Assembly (NCBI GenBank): GCA_000469685.2
Contig: LS997566.1
Span: forward strand, 42,014,420 to 42,078,419
Direction of reading: 5' to 3'
From: Haemonchus contortus
Lineage: Eukaryota; Nematoda; Chromadorea; Rhabditida; Trichostrongylidae
DNA: 64,000 nt
Position numbers and translations under genes: made by a program. Under the pieces are notes generated by a model that worked only from the letters and a program-made list of their open reading frames with translations, ran no database searches and was not told the DNA's origin. Positions 41,305 through 54,000 of this stretch are shown in pieces. Each line of letters opens with the position of its first letter. Positions within the stretch are counted from its first letter, which is position 1.

Positions 41305-41531
41305 CTACGGTGTTGCCTCCTGGCCCGTAGACCGTAGAAGAATAACTATTTGGGGCATGATCGGTGACCGATTCGAAGCAAGATCAGCAGGCGACGAAAA
41401 CAGAGGGAGGGGTGTGGGGATAGCTCGTGCTAATTGACTTCGTTCCAGAATGGCTGCTATGTCTGCCTCCGACTTGCGCAATCTCCCAAGTGTACGTAGC
41501 GATCCATATAAGCGATGAATGACCGGAACCA
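41305..41531 (-). CDS. Terminal exon of an unrecognised minus-strand gene
   Basis: Acceptor GGTTTCCAG, then 74 codons to TAG (41305-41307): VPVIHRLYGSLRTLGRLRKS, EADIAAILERSQLARAIP, ending RSTGQEATP. It starts with two bases of a codon, so an upstream exon ending in phase 1 is needed, at higher coordinates. None was found with confidence in the next few kb. The basic N-terminal and amphipathic central segments look like a real C-terminus. Confidence 0.45.
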
Positions 41532-41799
41532 CTGGAAACCATCGGTTAGAGTGACCATACTAGCTACTTTTTCTGTAAATTTGAAAAAAAAGTGGAACTA
41601 ATTCTGCTGGTCACACATCTTATAGTTTTTCGAACTTCAGATTTTCCCAGTTGACCGGGAGAAATTTCCATTTACGGTTCCCACCAGATTACACCATCCG
41701 CATTCTTGTTTCTCTCCTCCCACTTCATTTTGGGGTCCAAAAATAGAACCCTAGATTTGCCATTAGGTGAAGTGAAGTAGGAGACGAACTATCACACAC

Positions 41800-41925
41800 G
41801 CATGGCTGGGCCAGACTCATCTGGGAGGATGGAAGCACCCGACTTCTACATCGGCTGGCCACCGTAAGTCATCTTGTAAGCCAAATAACCATTAGAAATG
41901 CCTTTGGGATTCAGAGAGAAGTCGA
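41800..41925 (+). repeat. SINE fragment (3' half)
   Basis: CCAGACTCATCTGGGAGGATGGAAGC, ACATCGGCTGGCCACCG, then AGAGAAGTCGACTGC; matches the reference body without the tRNA-like head. Confidence 0.7.
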
Positions 41926-44195
41926 CTGCAAAGGTCGATCTTATTCTAATCGAGTTCTCACCCCTGGCCTAAGCCTCGACTCCATGACGACGGCTTTGAT
42001 GTGCTCTCTTTCCTCCTTTTCACCGCCCTAATCCTTCTCCCTACATTTGTCGCTGATTTCAGCGAGTTTTTGCCATCCAAACCATAACCAAAGGTTCTTT
42101 ACAGCAGATTGGTCGTTGGCAGACGGAAACCCAGCTAGAAAACTCGCTACACCCGTTCAAGGAGGCGAAGATTTTGAGGATCGTGGTTATGTAGTTATTT
42201 CAAGTGTCCTCCAGCCTTGAGATTGCCATAGCTGATTTCGTTTTATCCCGTTTAATCGGAACCGCTGAGAAATTCGATCCAACGGACTTATTGGTGATCA
42301 TACATGAGATATGAGGTTTCCAACTGGAACTCATTGGTGCCAACGCTAAGGGCAAATGGGGTTGCGTAGCAACTTATTCCCTATGATGGATTTGATTTCT
42401 TTCAAAGATCAAATGCACTTTTGAGCGTCAACAAAACCCACAGAGGAAGTCGAGGGCACGGCGCAGTCACATTTTGCCTTCTCCTTGCTAAATTTGTGAA
42501 CCAGAACCCAATCCGAGCGCAGCACGAGCCAGCGGTAACTTCAATTCGATTTTTTCTTCGTCCACAAAATCTTTTCGACGCATTTTCACAGCATTGTCAT
42601 CCGATCGCAGCTAAGTTTAGACAACGAGTGGCTGAAAGGAAATGAGACTGTTCTCACACAGTCCAAGGAAGAATCAGAATAGACTCTTTTGCAAAAGCTG
42701 CAGACAGCTTAACTCCATAACTGGCGAGCGTAATCGGATCTGTTCAATTTTCACTTGGATGCGCCACGCATTCGTTTTCCGTTTGGGGTTGCAGGAGAAT
42801 CTAAATGTGTCTTACAGAATCTATTGGAGGTCAGAAGTGACATGAGTCAGTACTTCTACCCTTCTATACCATCCTGACAGTAAGCATATGACTACTGGGA
42901 GAAAGGTTTAGTTGAGTTAGGCTATTAGGCTAATCGCAGGGGCCTATAGTAAAGCCATAACAAGCAGTTGAGGTAGAAAAGCAGCTCTACCCTACCATAT
43001 ATGACCCAAAGGTAAACAAGGCTTCAACCCCGGTTCCCTCTGGAAATTGGAGCGGCACTTTGAATGCTCATCGCATATATACATCAAGATTTTATGGACT
43101 TTAATTCTGCTTTTTGTCCTAGTTCAGTTTTTTGGCAACCAGCCAACATTGCGAGAACGATATGCACCAGCAATCGGCTATCACTTAGATTGCAAGTAAC
43201 TTTTGGATTCGAATTTATCTTATTAAACGGATTGGGAGGGTTTTCCAGTCCAAAGTCAGTCTCTTTATCCTCCCCGACTGACTTGATCCTCATGGATAGG
43301 TGGAGGATCTGGTAGAATTAGAACACTATTGAAACGGGACCCGATTCTCAGATAAACTGGTCCTGGTTATCTGGACAACCTGGACACTTGCCAAAACTCC
43401 AATTCATTCCCAGAAATTTTCAAATGAACAACGCAGCCCTCGACAAGTTAATAAATAGAAATCAGAAATAGAATTTTTGCAAGTGTAGTAAATAAAATCA
43501 AAAATGTAAACAAAAGCTCTTAAAAACAAAGTGCAACCTGGTAAATGCGTCAGATATGTTTCTCTGGGAGGTCATACAGAGCGTCGAAATGTCTTTTTTC
43601 CAGGAAATTAACAATAGAGCACATTATCAGCAAAATTCCTTTCACATGTCACTTCTGCTTATTCTCTATTGGGATAAGCGGGATGATAGAACGGGTACAC
43701 CTTGTAGTCTCGAAGGGCCTGTTCTAGACGCCTCGGCTAAGCCAACAATGATGAATTGACGTTGCTTAACTGTCACGTTCCCATTCGAACAGCTCGATTT
43801 CCGCTCTTATCATTGATGATTCCAAGGGGGATCCATTGCAGGGAGTGAACCTCAGGGCTTACATCAGAAGTAAGGTATGTGACCCATATGCTGGGGGGTT
43901 GGGTTCGGAGTGAAACACCTGGAGTTTATTCAGGTCATGTCATGCGACGTATATAGGCTAATCGTCCGTAAAACCGGGAGGAAACGTTACCGTGATTTCA
44001 ACAGAGGGGTTCACGGACGAATTCTTTCATTGGATCGCCAGGTGGATTAGCATAGATTTCACTTTTAGGAGAAGGTCGCAGCAGAAATACGTGAACTTCG
44101 CACTTGTATCTCTTGAAAGTACCTTTTTGCAGATCTACAAGATGAGATCGCTCTCACATAAGACTTTTATTGAGCTGGGTAATACAGGTATAGCC
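41926..44195. other. No gene recognised
   Basis: Only short frames. GGATGCGCCACGCATTCG near 42757 is a SINE scrap. No splice-bounded coding block was convincing on either strand. Confidence 0.35.
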
Positions 44196-44263
44196 TGGTG
44201 GTTAAAAGTGCAAGCACATCTCGGTAGTTATGAGGCCACGAGTTCAATCTCCGAGAAGAAAAG
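44196..44263 (+). other. tRNA-like sequence
   Basis: ATAGCCTGGTGGTTAAAAGTGC (box A-like), then CCACGAGTTCAATCTCCG (box B-like). Arm pairing is poor, so it is likely a tRNA pseudogene or a SINE head. Confidence 0.4.
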
Positions 44264-44805
44264 TGAACGTCAGCGTCAAACCTAGATATGCGGGCTAGCA
44301 ACCATGATCATAAGCAGACGATTGACCAGGACGAAGCTGTAGTTATCAGGAATCGGCCTCATAAGTTCCACCCTAGATCTGTGACTGCAATGGCAGGACC
44401 ACCCAAGTGGCTAAAGGCAACAAGCCAAGCTAGGGTATAACCATAGCTTCTCTTCAGGCTTCAAAAGTCGAGTGGAACTGAAATGTTTCAATAAATCGTT
44501 GATTTAACGAAGTATATTCACATCCTGTGTCTTAGCGACACTGTGACGCCACAGAATTACGATCGAAACGAAGAAGGGAAGGGTGAAGATCGAACTAAAC
44601 GATCTGCATGTTTAAGAATTCTTTCAGATGCCTTATATGTCCACGAATCATTCTAATGGTCTAATGAGAGCTAGGAGATGCCCTGCGATTTCCAGGGATA
44701 GTTTAACGCATGGCGCATTAGTTGATGTTGAGCAGATCCTTTTCAATGATTGACGCTAAGCGTTTTCAAAAGGCCTGATTGTCTTGCATACAAAATAGCT
44801 AAAGG

Positions 44806-45082
44806 GCTGAGGTGGTGCAGTGGCAAGTGGCGCCCGGATCGATGCCCGCCTAGGCCAACCAAGCCTTCCGTCCCTCCGGGGTCGGTGAGCTGGTACCAGA
44901 CTCGTCTGGGAGCATAAAGCACTGACTTGTACATCGGCTGGCCACCGCAAGTCATTGTATAGGCCACATACGCACTCATTACGCCACTAGGATTCTGAAT
45001 GGAAGTCGAGTGTGGGAGCGAATCCCTCAGACGGAATTGATTGACGCCAAAAATTGTATCCTTATCCTTATCCTTATAAAGT
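44806..45082 (+). repeat. SINE copy, box B deleted, with CCTTAT tail
   Basis: Box A TGGCAAGTGG is present, but the segment with box B is missing between GGCGCC and CGGATCG. The rest matches the reference closely. It ends GATTGACGCCAAAA and then ATCCTTATCCTTATCCTTAT, which shows the SINE's 3' tail repeat. Confidence 0.85.
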
Positions 45083-46045
45083 AGCTAGGTGATCTAGGCC
45101 TGGCTAGGCAGAATCCTTTACATCCTTTACCGTCTCATCATTCACCTCCTACCTTCCAAAGGTCAACTTTACCTGCGTCAAATAACACTCGGACCCTCCT
45201 CAATTTGTAAGAGGTTTTGTGAAAATAGGGCGATATTCGCAATTTCAGCGATTAGTTGAGGTATGCAAACTGTGAAGTTGATTTCATTCACAACATTGTC
45301 GAATACGATCTTGAACGACTTCCCCTCCACAGAATTCTCGACTCATTCCCAACCTTATTATTGGGAGCGAGTTGGGAAGGTAAGATTTTATATCCGTTCT
45401 TTTCTTTGCTTTTCTTTCTTGCTCCCATGTCAAAAGGAAGAAAGGAAGTAGAGAGGAGGTAGTGTAGTTGCAAATGGTGCACCGGATGCAGCTGTAGGAA
45501 CTCTCTGTCTACTCGTACTAGAGCGAGAGTTAAGAGATTGTTTTCAAACGTTCACTTGACGACGAAAAAACCAGTCATGTCGTATAGTAGCGAACTCGTT
45601 TATGGGGAACAAATCGCCTTTAAGTCGTCACTGAAATCCCGTATCTCGCTCGTAGTAGAACTTTCGCTGTACAGCATTAGAGGATGGGGGAATGTTGAGG
45701 AGGAAAGAAGTGACAAGTGATGGCAACGAGTAGAGAGCGATCAGTATTACCTCGCCAGACAGCGAGTTTTCCTCCAAGGCAGGTTGCATTTCAAGTTACG
45801 ACGAATCATTCTTGAACCGTAGTTGACCTAACGATTGGCCACCGAGCGTAGTGCACTCGGTTCGGATAAGGTTGACCGCTCCTTGCTCCTTAGCTGGGAT
45901 CCCTGGTTAAATAACCACATCGGGAGGAAGTTAATGAGTATCAATTATCAGTAGGAGTTATCTTCTGTCTTCTTATTCGAATTGCTCCCGTTCACCGATT
46001 CCAACCTAACTTCTTCTCATATCCAAACTACAAGGTTTAGTCATA
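45083..46045. other. No gene recognised; SINE head scrap
   Basis: AGGAGGTAGTGTAGTTGCAAATGG at about 45454-45477 resembles the SINE box A. Open frames are short and lack splice context. Confidence 0.35.
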
Positions 46046-46757
46046 AGTCCTCGGACAATGTCAAAGTGATGAATTCTAGAGATCATAACTCGGGGAAGAG
46101 GTGACGAAATTGGACGCGCGAGGCATCTTTAGATAGAGTATAAATAGCTCTTCCAAATACAGACTCACGAGTTTACCTGACCATCTCCTGCGCTTTAGCG
46201 TGAGGAGAGAAATTGCCATGTCGGCGCGAAAATCCATGTCATTTTGCTTTAAAGCATGAGGCACCCATTGACCGAGCTTTCCCACCTTGCCGATTCACTT
46301 CAATCCACGAATAATTGTGGATTGACTGCTAGTTCACGAGTAGTTTGATACGGATCGGCTTCCACCTGGCTCCGCAGCACCTCCAACTCCAACACCATTG
46401 AGCGTCCCGGACGGTCTTCATTTTCGATGTCGTCCGACGTGAACTTCGTGTGCCACTTGTAAATCGTGCATCTAGCAGGAGCACCCTTCTTGTAAACTTC
46501 CTTAATATGTCTATCGATCTCCGCGGGTTCTTGGCCAGATAAAAAAAGAAATAGGGTGGTGTTGCGGAGGTGGAGTTGTGACGGCTTAAAATCATGGGGC
46601 ACGGTTGTAGGAAAGGAAGCAGTTAGGTGTATTAGTCAGTGTGTATTTCAAAGAGCTTTTCATACTTTATCTAACAATGCCACGCGCGTCCATTTTCGTC
46701 TCTTCTTTCCCGAGTTATGATCTCTAAAAGTCATCGCTATCATTTTGTCCGAGGACT
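46046..46757 (-). mobile_element. Truncated mariner-type transposon
   Basis: TA-flanked (46044-46045, 46758-46759). Terminal inverted repeats begin AGTCCTCGGACAA and extend some 45-50 bp with gaps to GAGATCATAACTCGGG and its complement. The 712-bp element holds minus-strand remains of a mariner transposase. Its N-terminal helix-turn-helix part (46300-46602: ARCTIYKWHTKFTSDDIENE, then QVEADPYQTTRELA) is followed, after a frameshift, by the GKLGQWVPHAL segment (46184-46285). That segment precedes the catalytic core in intact copies. The DDD core itself is missing, so it is not autonomous. Confidence 0.85.
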
Positions 46758-48086
46758 TACATATGACTCGACCTAATATTTACCAGGTGTACCCTGAAGA
46801 GTGCTCCCTTTCCCTGTATATCTTCTATAGGTGTTCCACCGACAACTGATCAGATACACTCCTGATTACTATGGATGAAAGCTGTTATAAACTACTGAAA
46901 AAGGCTGAAGTACCATGAAATTACTGACCCTAAACGATTCATTTGCCGTCTCCCTAGATCACCTTCTTGTGCTAGTCATCAATTTTCAACGACTGAACGG
47001 TAATGATCAAAATTCAACGTCTTTTTACGTCTAAACCCAGTAACAATTCGATTCCCAAAGGATAACTGTGAAAAAATGAAGACCAATAGCTTATCAACTT
47101 GAACCTGATACTTACTCCACAGAAATCGTGATTCAAAAGTCCCTTCTGTTCTGAACAAAGTCATGTGCATGACGCATCCCGGACCAGAACAAGGAGACGG
47201 TTATTTTTATTTATTCGAATTTCTTAAAATGGATGAAGCAGTTCTAGCACACTGCAACAAAGTATCATGCTTCAGTTTTAGCTGGAAATGGGAGGTGTCG
47301 GACGTATGGGCGATGAAATGGCAAGTGGCGCACTATCACACACTCACGGTCGACAGATCGAGTTCTAGGCTCATAAATGCCTAGGCCAAGAACAGCTTCC
47401 ACTATTCCGAGATTGGCTAAACAAGCCAGACCACAATGGATAGATGCACGAACTTGCAAATAGGCTGAGCACCGCCACATACCCCTCAAAGCACCATTAC
47501 GGTTACGAATAGAAGTCGAATGCAAGGCGCATCCCAAAAACGGGACGGATTTACGCTGGAACTAATCCTTCACCCCGTAATTGGTTTGACCTTGCCTAAA
47601 TATATAACTGCACTGGCAAAAACCTCTACATTCAATACTGGTATTACAGAAAACCGTTTAGGATCTATAGGAGCATCTACCGTTTTGAGTGGCTGAGGAA
47701 GAAGTTCGTTCGGAATCGAACAATTAGGCTGATCAATCGGAAATCACTCGTAGTGGGATTTCGTCGTAGGCATTAACCTCTTGGAGATATGATTCTCGTA
47801 ATTGTTCCACTTTGAATCCCTCGATCCCCAGACGAACGGTCGTTTTTGAGTGACATCAAGATATCGCCATCAGGGCAAAGACTTATAACGAGATTGTGTG
47901 GAGAGGAGGGATCACAAAAGTGTCATTAAATACTTTATATTTAAAACTGTCTTTTACAAAACGAATATTGAACATGCTAAAACTTTTCCATCATTATCTA
48001 TGTACAGGAATGCAATACACCACATAGTTAAAGGCTAATTGAATACTTAGGGTACTTAGGTTTGGTCATCTAATGGTAACTGTTCC
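46758..48086. other. 3' flank of the ICL-MS gene; one SINE copy, otherwise no gene
   Basis: Apart from the SINE copy at 47297-47570, no coding block was recognised. The ICL-MS transcript must end in the right-hand part, but no clear AATAAA was seen close to the stop. Confidence 0.35.
47297..47570 (+). repeat. SINE copy, diverged
   Basis: GGCAAGTGGCGCACTATCAC (box A side), GATCGAGTTCTAGGC (box B relic), GAATAGAAGTCGAATGC and GGCGCATCCC in SINE order. Confidence 0.75.
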
Positions 48087-51000
48087 CTAATGTCCTTCCG
48101 AGACGAGCTTGTCATAGGCATCCAACGTGAGGAAATCGCTCATTTGCTCTTCAAGGGCAAACTTCTCCAAAAGTTCAGCTGCCTCAGGTAATCTGGAAAT
48201 CAACTTATTATACTTCATGATTTTACAATGTAAAATGAGCTACATAAAGGTGAAATCAATCAATAAACGTGGAGATGTTAGATCAGCAAATGGTGCCGGT
48301 ACCTCATCTAATGCACCACATCGTCGGTACCACAGTTAAATGAGATGATCCCGGACCAGAGGCTGACTAGACTGAGCTTCCAGAGCCCTCATATCACTTG
48401 GTATTAGACTTCTATGGGACTTTGGAGAAGTAGGTCTGATATCGGCGGTTTCACAAGTCATGGTACTAGCCAATGCCCCGCCATGCTCTATCAAACCCTT
48501 CTGCGATACTGGAGGGACACAACAGCGGGGCGCATACCCAGAGGTAGCGGAATTCATAGAATGAACGCTGTTTCCTCGCTTCCTTTTCAAATTCCTTCCC
48601 TATTTGCTTCTCTCGATACTCTGAAAAATTGCCCAAGGAGGAACCATTCCGCCTCTATCCACCTACATGACATGTACCTATTCCCAGGTGGGCTTCGAAT
48701 CCTTTAAGTCAGAGCCATTCATCAGACACGTGGTCCTGACATTAGCTAGAATTGATCGGCGAAGTGGACATTGTACAAATTCCTCAACAGTGGGACAATC
48801 CTGAAACCTTGTTACAGTACCTGCTGACAACTGATCCCGCTCGGATAAGTCGCCGTTCGGTTTCGGCAGCGATCGTCTGTTTAACCAATTGAGCATCAAT
48901 TGTTCGGCCATCTGAAAATGGTTGCTCATGATCATGGATAACTTCTCTGGACCCAGGGGCTCGGTCAGGACACTCAGAACTCACCTTCTAATCGAGCGTC
49001 GTGCCTGAGCCATTGCCAAAGTTGAGAGCGACTGATTTCGGCTGTAGCAGCATCCTCCATCAGGTTGTAGAGTGGTACACAGCCAACACCACGCAGCCAT
49101 GAATCGAGGTAGCCTAAAGTTCATATTTCTATCTTTCCCTCTCGTCACGGAAGTCATCTACAAAAGCTACATACCAAGGGTTACGCTGATGTTATGTCGG
49201 AAACCGTGCTCAGTTCGGGTGCCTTCAGGGATAGCTGTCAATTCCTGGTTCGTGGCGAAGAAGCCTTGGAGCTGAAACGAACTGGGTTGATCCCATGGAC
49301 CGAAGCCAAGCTTTCGAAGTCTCACCTGCTTATCGATCTGATTTGGTGTCGGCATATGTTCGTCGAAGATTCTCTTAGCGATCTGTACCAATCCTGGATG
49401 GGCTACCCATGTACCATCATGACCTGGAAGTAATGCCTGATAGGGGATGTAAGTGGGCGAAATGAAGCTTCTTTACCAACCGTCTATCACTTCTCGATCC
49501 TTGTCCTGGTGGACTAAAGCGAGGGCTTTGCTGTTGGCGACCTGAAAAGGGTACGGTACGTCTGAAAGTTTATTCCAAAAATTCCAAAAGCTTTCCGACT
49601 CACCTCATCGTTCTTGATCGGGATTTGAGCGGCCATTCCACCCATGGCATGGATTCCTCGCTGATGGCATGTCTTGATACACAGAAGGGAGTATGCTCGC
49701 ATGAATGGCGATGTCATACCTGAAGTACGGCCCTTTCAATGAATCGTTTTTCGGAAGATCCCAACGTTTCTCCCCCAAAGACCCACCAATCTGGAATCGA
49801 TCTGGCAACAAATATTTTCTGTGATTTTGGAACGTTTTGATGTAGGAGAAGATGTAATCCCAACGGCCACAGTTCAACCCAACGATGTAGTCTTTCAGAG
49901 CGTAGATGATTTCGTTCATCTACAAAATGATCACTCAGGAACATGCGCATCAACCCAGGAAAGCTGGACAAAAGGGTCGAACTCACCTGGAAACTGGCAA
50001 GCAGATGCTCAATGAGCACGGTGCATTTGATTGTTCCTTGAGGTAGACGAAGAGTATGCTCGGCATAGTCGAAAACGTCGGCCCACAATTGAGCTTCTTC
50101 AGCGTTTTGTAGTTTGGGCAGGTAGAAGTAGGGCCCACTGCCCTTGTCCTTCAGAACCTGAAAATAGAAAAATTTATAGTCAGGGTAAAGAGAAAAGTTG
50201 AATTTTTGAGAGCTTAAAAGAAAATTTTAGTTATGGGAGCCCCGCAGACACTGCGCCGAATTCGATCACTGCGGCCAGCAAATCTACACTCGCGTCAGGA
50301 CCCTACCTACCATACCCGGCATTTCGCCACCGATCGATAAGATTACAGTATTATGATAGTTTCCAGAAAAAGCAAAAAAAACCCTTACAATACATTTCAA
50401 AAAAACAAGTAGGGGAACAAAGAGTGAAGCTTTTGTTGGTAGAACAACATAGTACCATCAATTGTTAGGGAAAAGCTCGACCGCAGGAAGGCGAACATCG
50501 AAAATAACAACTAACATGACCTCATTCGGTGACCATGATGGCGCCTCCTGACTCACACGCTTTAGGGTTATTGGACAGGCTCTCTCAGGTACGGACAACT
50601 ATGCGATTCTCGATAGAGAACTTTACCAAACAACTTTTTCTTCGGCCTTTCACGTTTTTTATGCTATTTTCAGAAGAATGACTTTCGACAGCCTCATAAT
50701 GCGCGGTGTTAGCGGCGAGACAACTAGCTAGTGAGCTTTCTACTCGGGCTTGCCACTGTACTTCTCAACGGTTATTAGCTCTGTATCACAGAAAAAGTTG
50801 GACTAATCGGCTCTTGATCCACATGGTTGTGTTTATGCTAACGATAAGCCTGACCCGGTGTGACCAACAAATAAATTAATTTTGAAAAGTGCTAAAAATA
50901 TTCCTATGCCGCTTTTCTCAGTTCCTACAGGTAACACATAGTAAATAAATGATTTAATCAGAAACGGTTTGATATGTTACCTTGGCATTGTGGAAGAGGA

Positions 51001-54000
51001 AAAGTCCGAAATCGAATAGAGATCCAGAAGTGGGTTTGTTATGGATCAATACGTGCTTTTCTGGTAGATGCCAACCACGAGGACGGACTTTCAGAACTGA
51101 AAAGTTTGAGTATAAATGCCTGACTTCTTTTGTTACCAGTTAGTCCCTTACCAGAAACTTTTTTGTCCAAAGTGTACTCCTTCCTAGTGGCCGGATGCTC
51201 GTACGAGATGTTGTTCCTGACGGCATCGTACAGGTTTATCTGGCCATCGAGTTGATTCCTCCATGATGGTGTATTCGAATCTTCAAAATCGGCCATAAAT
51301 ACCTGAAAAACAACTTGTTTACTTATAGATACCAACCCTTAACTTCTGTTTACTTTATTTAGATGCATTTTTTCTGGTCAAAAGCATTAAAACTGTCAAC
51401 AAAATGTTGGTAACCCACGTTAGCGCCGGAGTTCAGTGCATTGATGATCATCTTGCGATCGGTGGGACCAGTAATCTCAACACGACGGTCCTGAAATCAT
51501 GGTCCTGTTTTGAGGAATATTCATTTCAACTTCTCCTACCAACAGGAACAAACGAACCATAAGATCCTCAGGAATTTCAGCTCCTTTCCAACTAAGATCC
51601 TCTCTAAGGTTGGCGGTGTCCGGTGAGAAGTCAGGGAAGTAAACTCCATCGTTGATTTCTGCAAAACTTCTCTTTTTTACCGGTGGATCGCCGCTGCTGC
51701 TTAACGAAAATATCAAAAAGAGCTAAGATCACCTTAACGAGCCAAGGTTATTGAAAATGGGCATTGCCCTTACATATTACCCACAAACATTTTTGCTTAC
51801 AGGAACTGATGCTTTTGCGTTGCGTTCTTTTGTTTGCCAATGAGTTTCAACGATTTTTTAGCAATGGAAACCACTAGCAGGTCATAGGAGGATCACATAT
51901 GACACTGACAGGCACAAGGGATGGGTAAGACTGTTCTTGAGTGTGGTGCACTTGATTCGGAATTGTCGCTTCGCGGCGAGGGCGACGTCGCGCACGAAGG
52001 AATACAGCAAAGCGGAAGCAGCGCAGCGAGTAAGAAGTACAGGGACACAGGAAGTAACACTAGAATCACGCCAAAAATAATAATCGCATATCGATGGAGC
52101 CCTTTGAAGAACGCTGGAACTGCAACAATGAGGCAACTATCTAGACCGCGACAGCCGCGAGCGGCGAATCGATTTGACGAGACCGATTTAACTGTCCGTT
52201 TCCCCTGATTCTTTCGTCCTTTTTGAGGCTAACAAGAATGTCAAACAATATCAGATGATTCTCCTGTGGCTGTGGTCACATATGTTTTTATTCCTCAACA
52301 GGAAGTCAAGGTCCAACTCACCCTTTTGCTTTTGCACTCGCTTCTTCAGAAGTTCCTGTCGTCTACCATCAAATTTGAGGTTCAAATCTTTGATGAAACG
52401 AAGTGCATCCGGCGTGAGAATCTTCTCGTCACCGGTATTCAACGGAGCAGTCAACTAAAATAGCTCCGCTGCTTTTACTTCCATTTTGGCGAGTTTATAC
52501 TGAATATCTTACCACAAGGATCTCTTCATCGTCACTGCTGGCCGTAATCGTCTTGAATTGAGCTTCCTCAGTGGAACCTGCCAAAGCAGTGGTACTGGAC
52601 ATACCACCTGTGACTGCATTCGAAATGTGATCGAAGTAGCCGGTACCCACTTCTCGTTGATGCTTTACAGCCGAATAGCCATGCCTGAATAGCCGGGTTT
52701 GGTTTGAGAGGTCATTCACTCTAGCAGAAGATGTCTGGCACTTACTGTTCAGCGGCGAACTCTGCTTCCTGAAGATTTGAATACGCCAACATTCCCTTTT
52801 CTCTGTAATTTCGTGCCAGATCGAACATACTGAAGCTGTTTGCATGGAAACCGGCTAAGGTGATGAACTGGTACTTGAAACCGAGGGCACCGAGCTCCTG
52901 GAAACACATACACTAAAGAATCTCAAGGGAAGAGATATATATTCTGGCCCGGTAGGAGTCCTGAGTCAAGGAATCCCTTCCTTTTCATGGCCAGATCTAA
53001 CCTTTTGGAATTTTTCCAGCTGGGATGAGCTGAGATGCTTTTTCCAGTTGAATGATGGCGAGCAGTTATAGGCAAACATCTTGTCTGGATAGACCTGAAA
53101 CAGCTAAAGATAATCTGCCATCCTTTCATCCTTTCGATAGAGAGACTTACCTTTCGGACTCCTTCAGCGAACTCTCTAGCATCAGCGATGGTTGGATGGC
53201 TGGTTTCCATCCAAATCAGATCACAATAGGGGGCATAGTTAATGGCTCGTTCGATACAGTACTGTAGAGCCATCGAATCCTTCAACCTGAACAAAGAAAA
53301 AAGGATTTTTGGAAGCATAGAGAAGTTTGTATTGTATCGAGAATTATAAGAAAGTATAATGAAGTATAAAGGAGTATAACTACCCAGTATGTATTATAGA
53401 CAAAGAAAAAAGACTTCTGCCAACCCTGAATGCCTAGTGAGATGGATCAGCGAATGCAAAGGCGCACAGAACTATCAGAGGTTCTGCTGCACTCAAGTAC
53501 CCTTTGACTGCGCCATGCATTCTGCCTCCTTATAAATTTGCACAGTATTTGTATGCGCTAGTGCATTATTCCGAGTACTAACAGTTAGAGAAAGGCAGTC
53601 TGTCAAGTTCGGTGAGCATGACTCCCAAATAAGTCGCAATTTAAACCTTGGATTAGGGAGGGGGGTTCTAACGGATCGAATGAAAATAGGCAAAGAAAAA
53701 TCAGGAAAAACCGAAAATCCAAATCAATAATCGGTCTGCAGCCACTGCACTATCAACGCCTACAGTGAGGTACTCAATCTACCTTTGATACCAAGAACAC
53801 TGCCAATACTGTAATATCCCCCCAAGTTACTGGGCCTGGGAACGCCAACAATGCAATTGAAGATTTAGAGTCGTTATTCCCAGCTAGAGTCCTGGATTAA
53901 ATCCTTGTTCTAGTCCTGGAATCTCAGCCTTCAACTTCGAATAACCCTACTACTTACAATGTCTTTCATTCCGCCTGGATGAAAAAATCTGGTGATTGTT

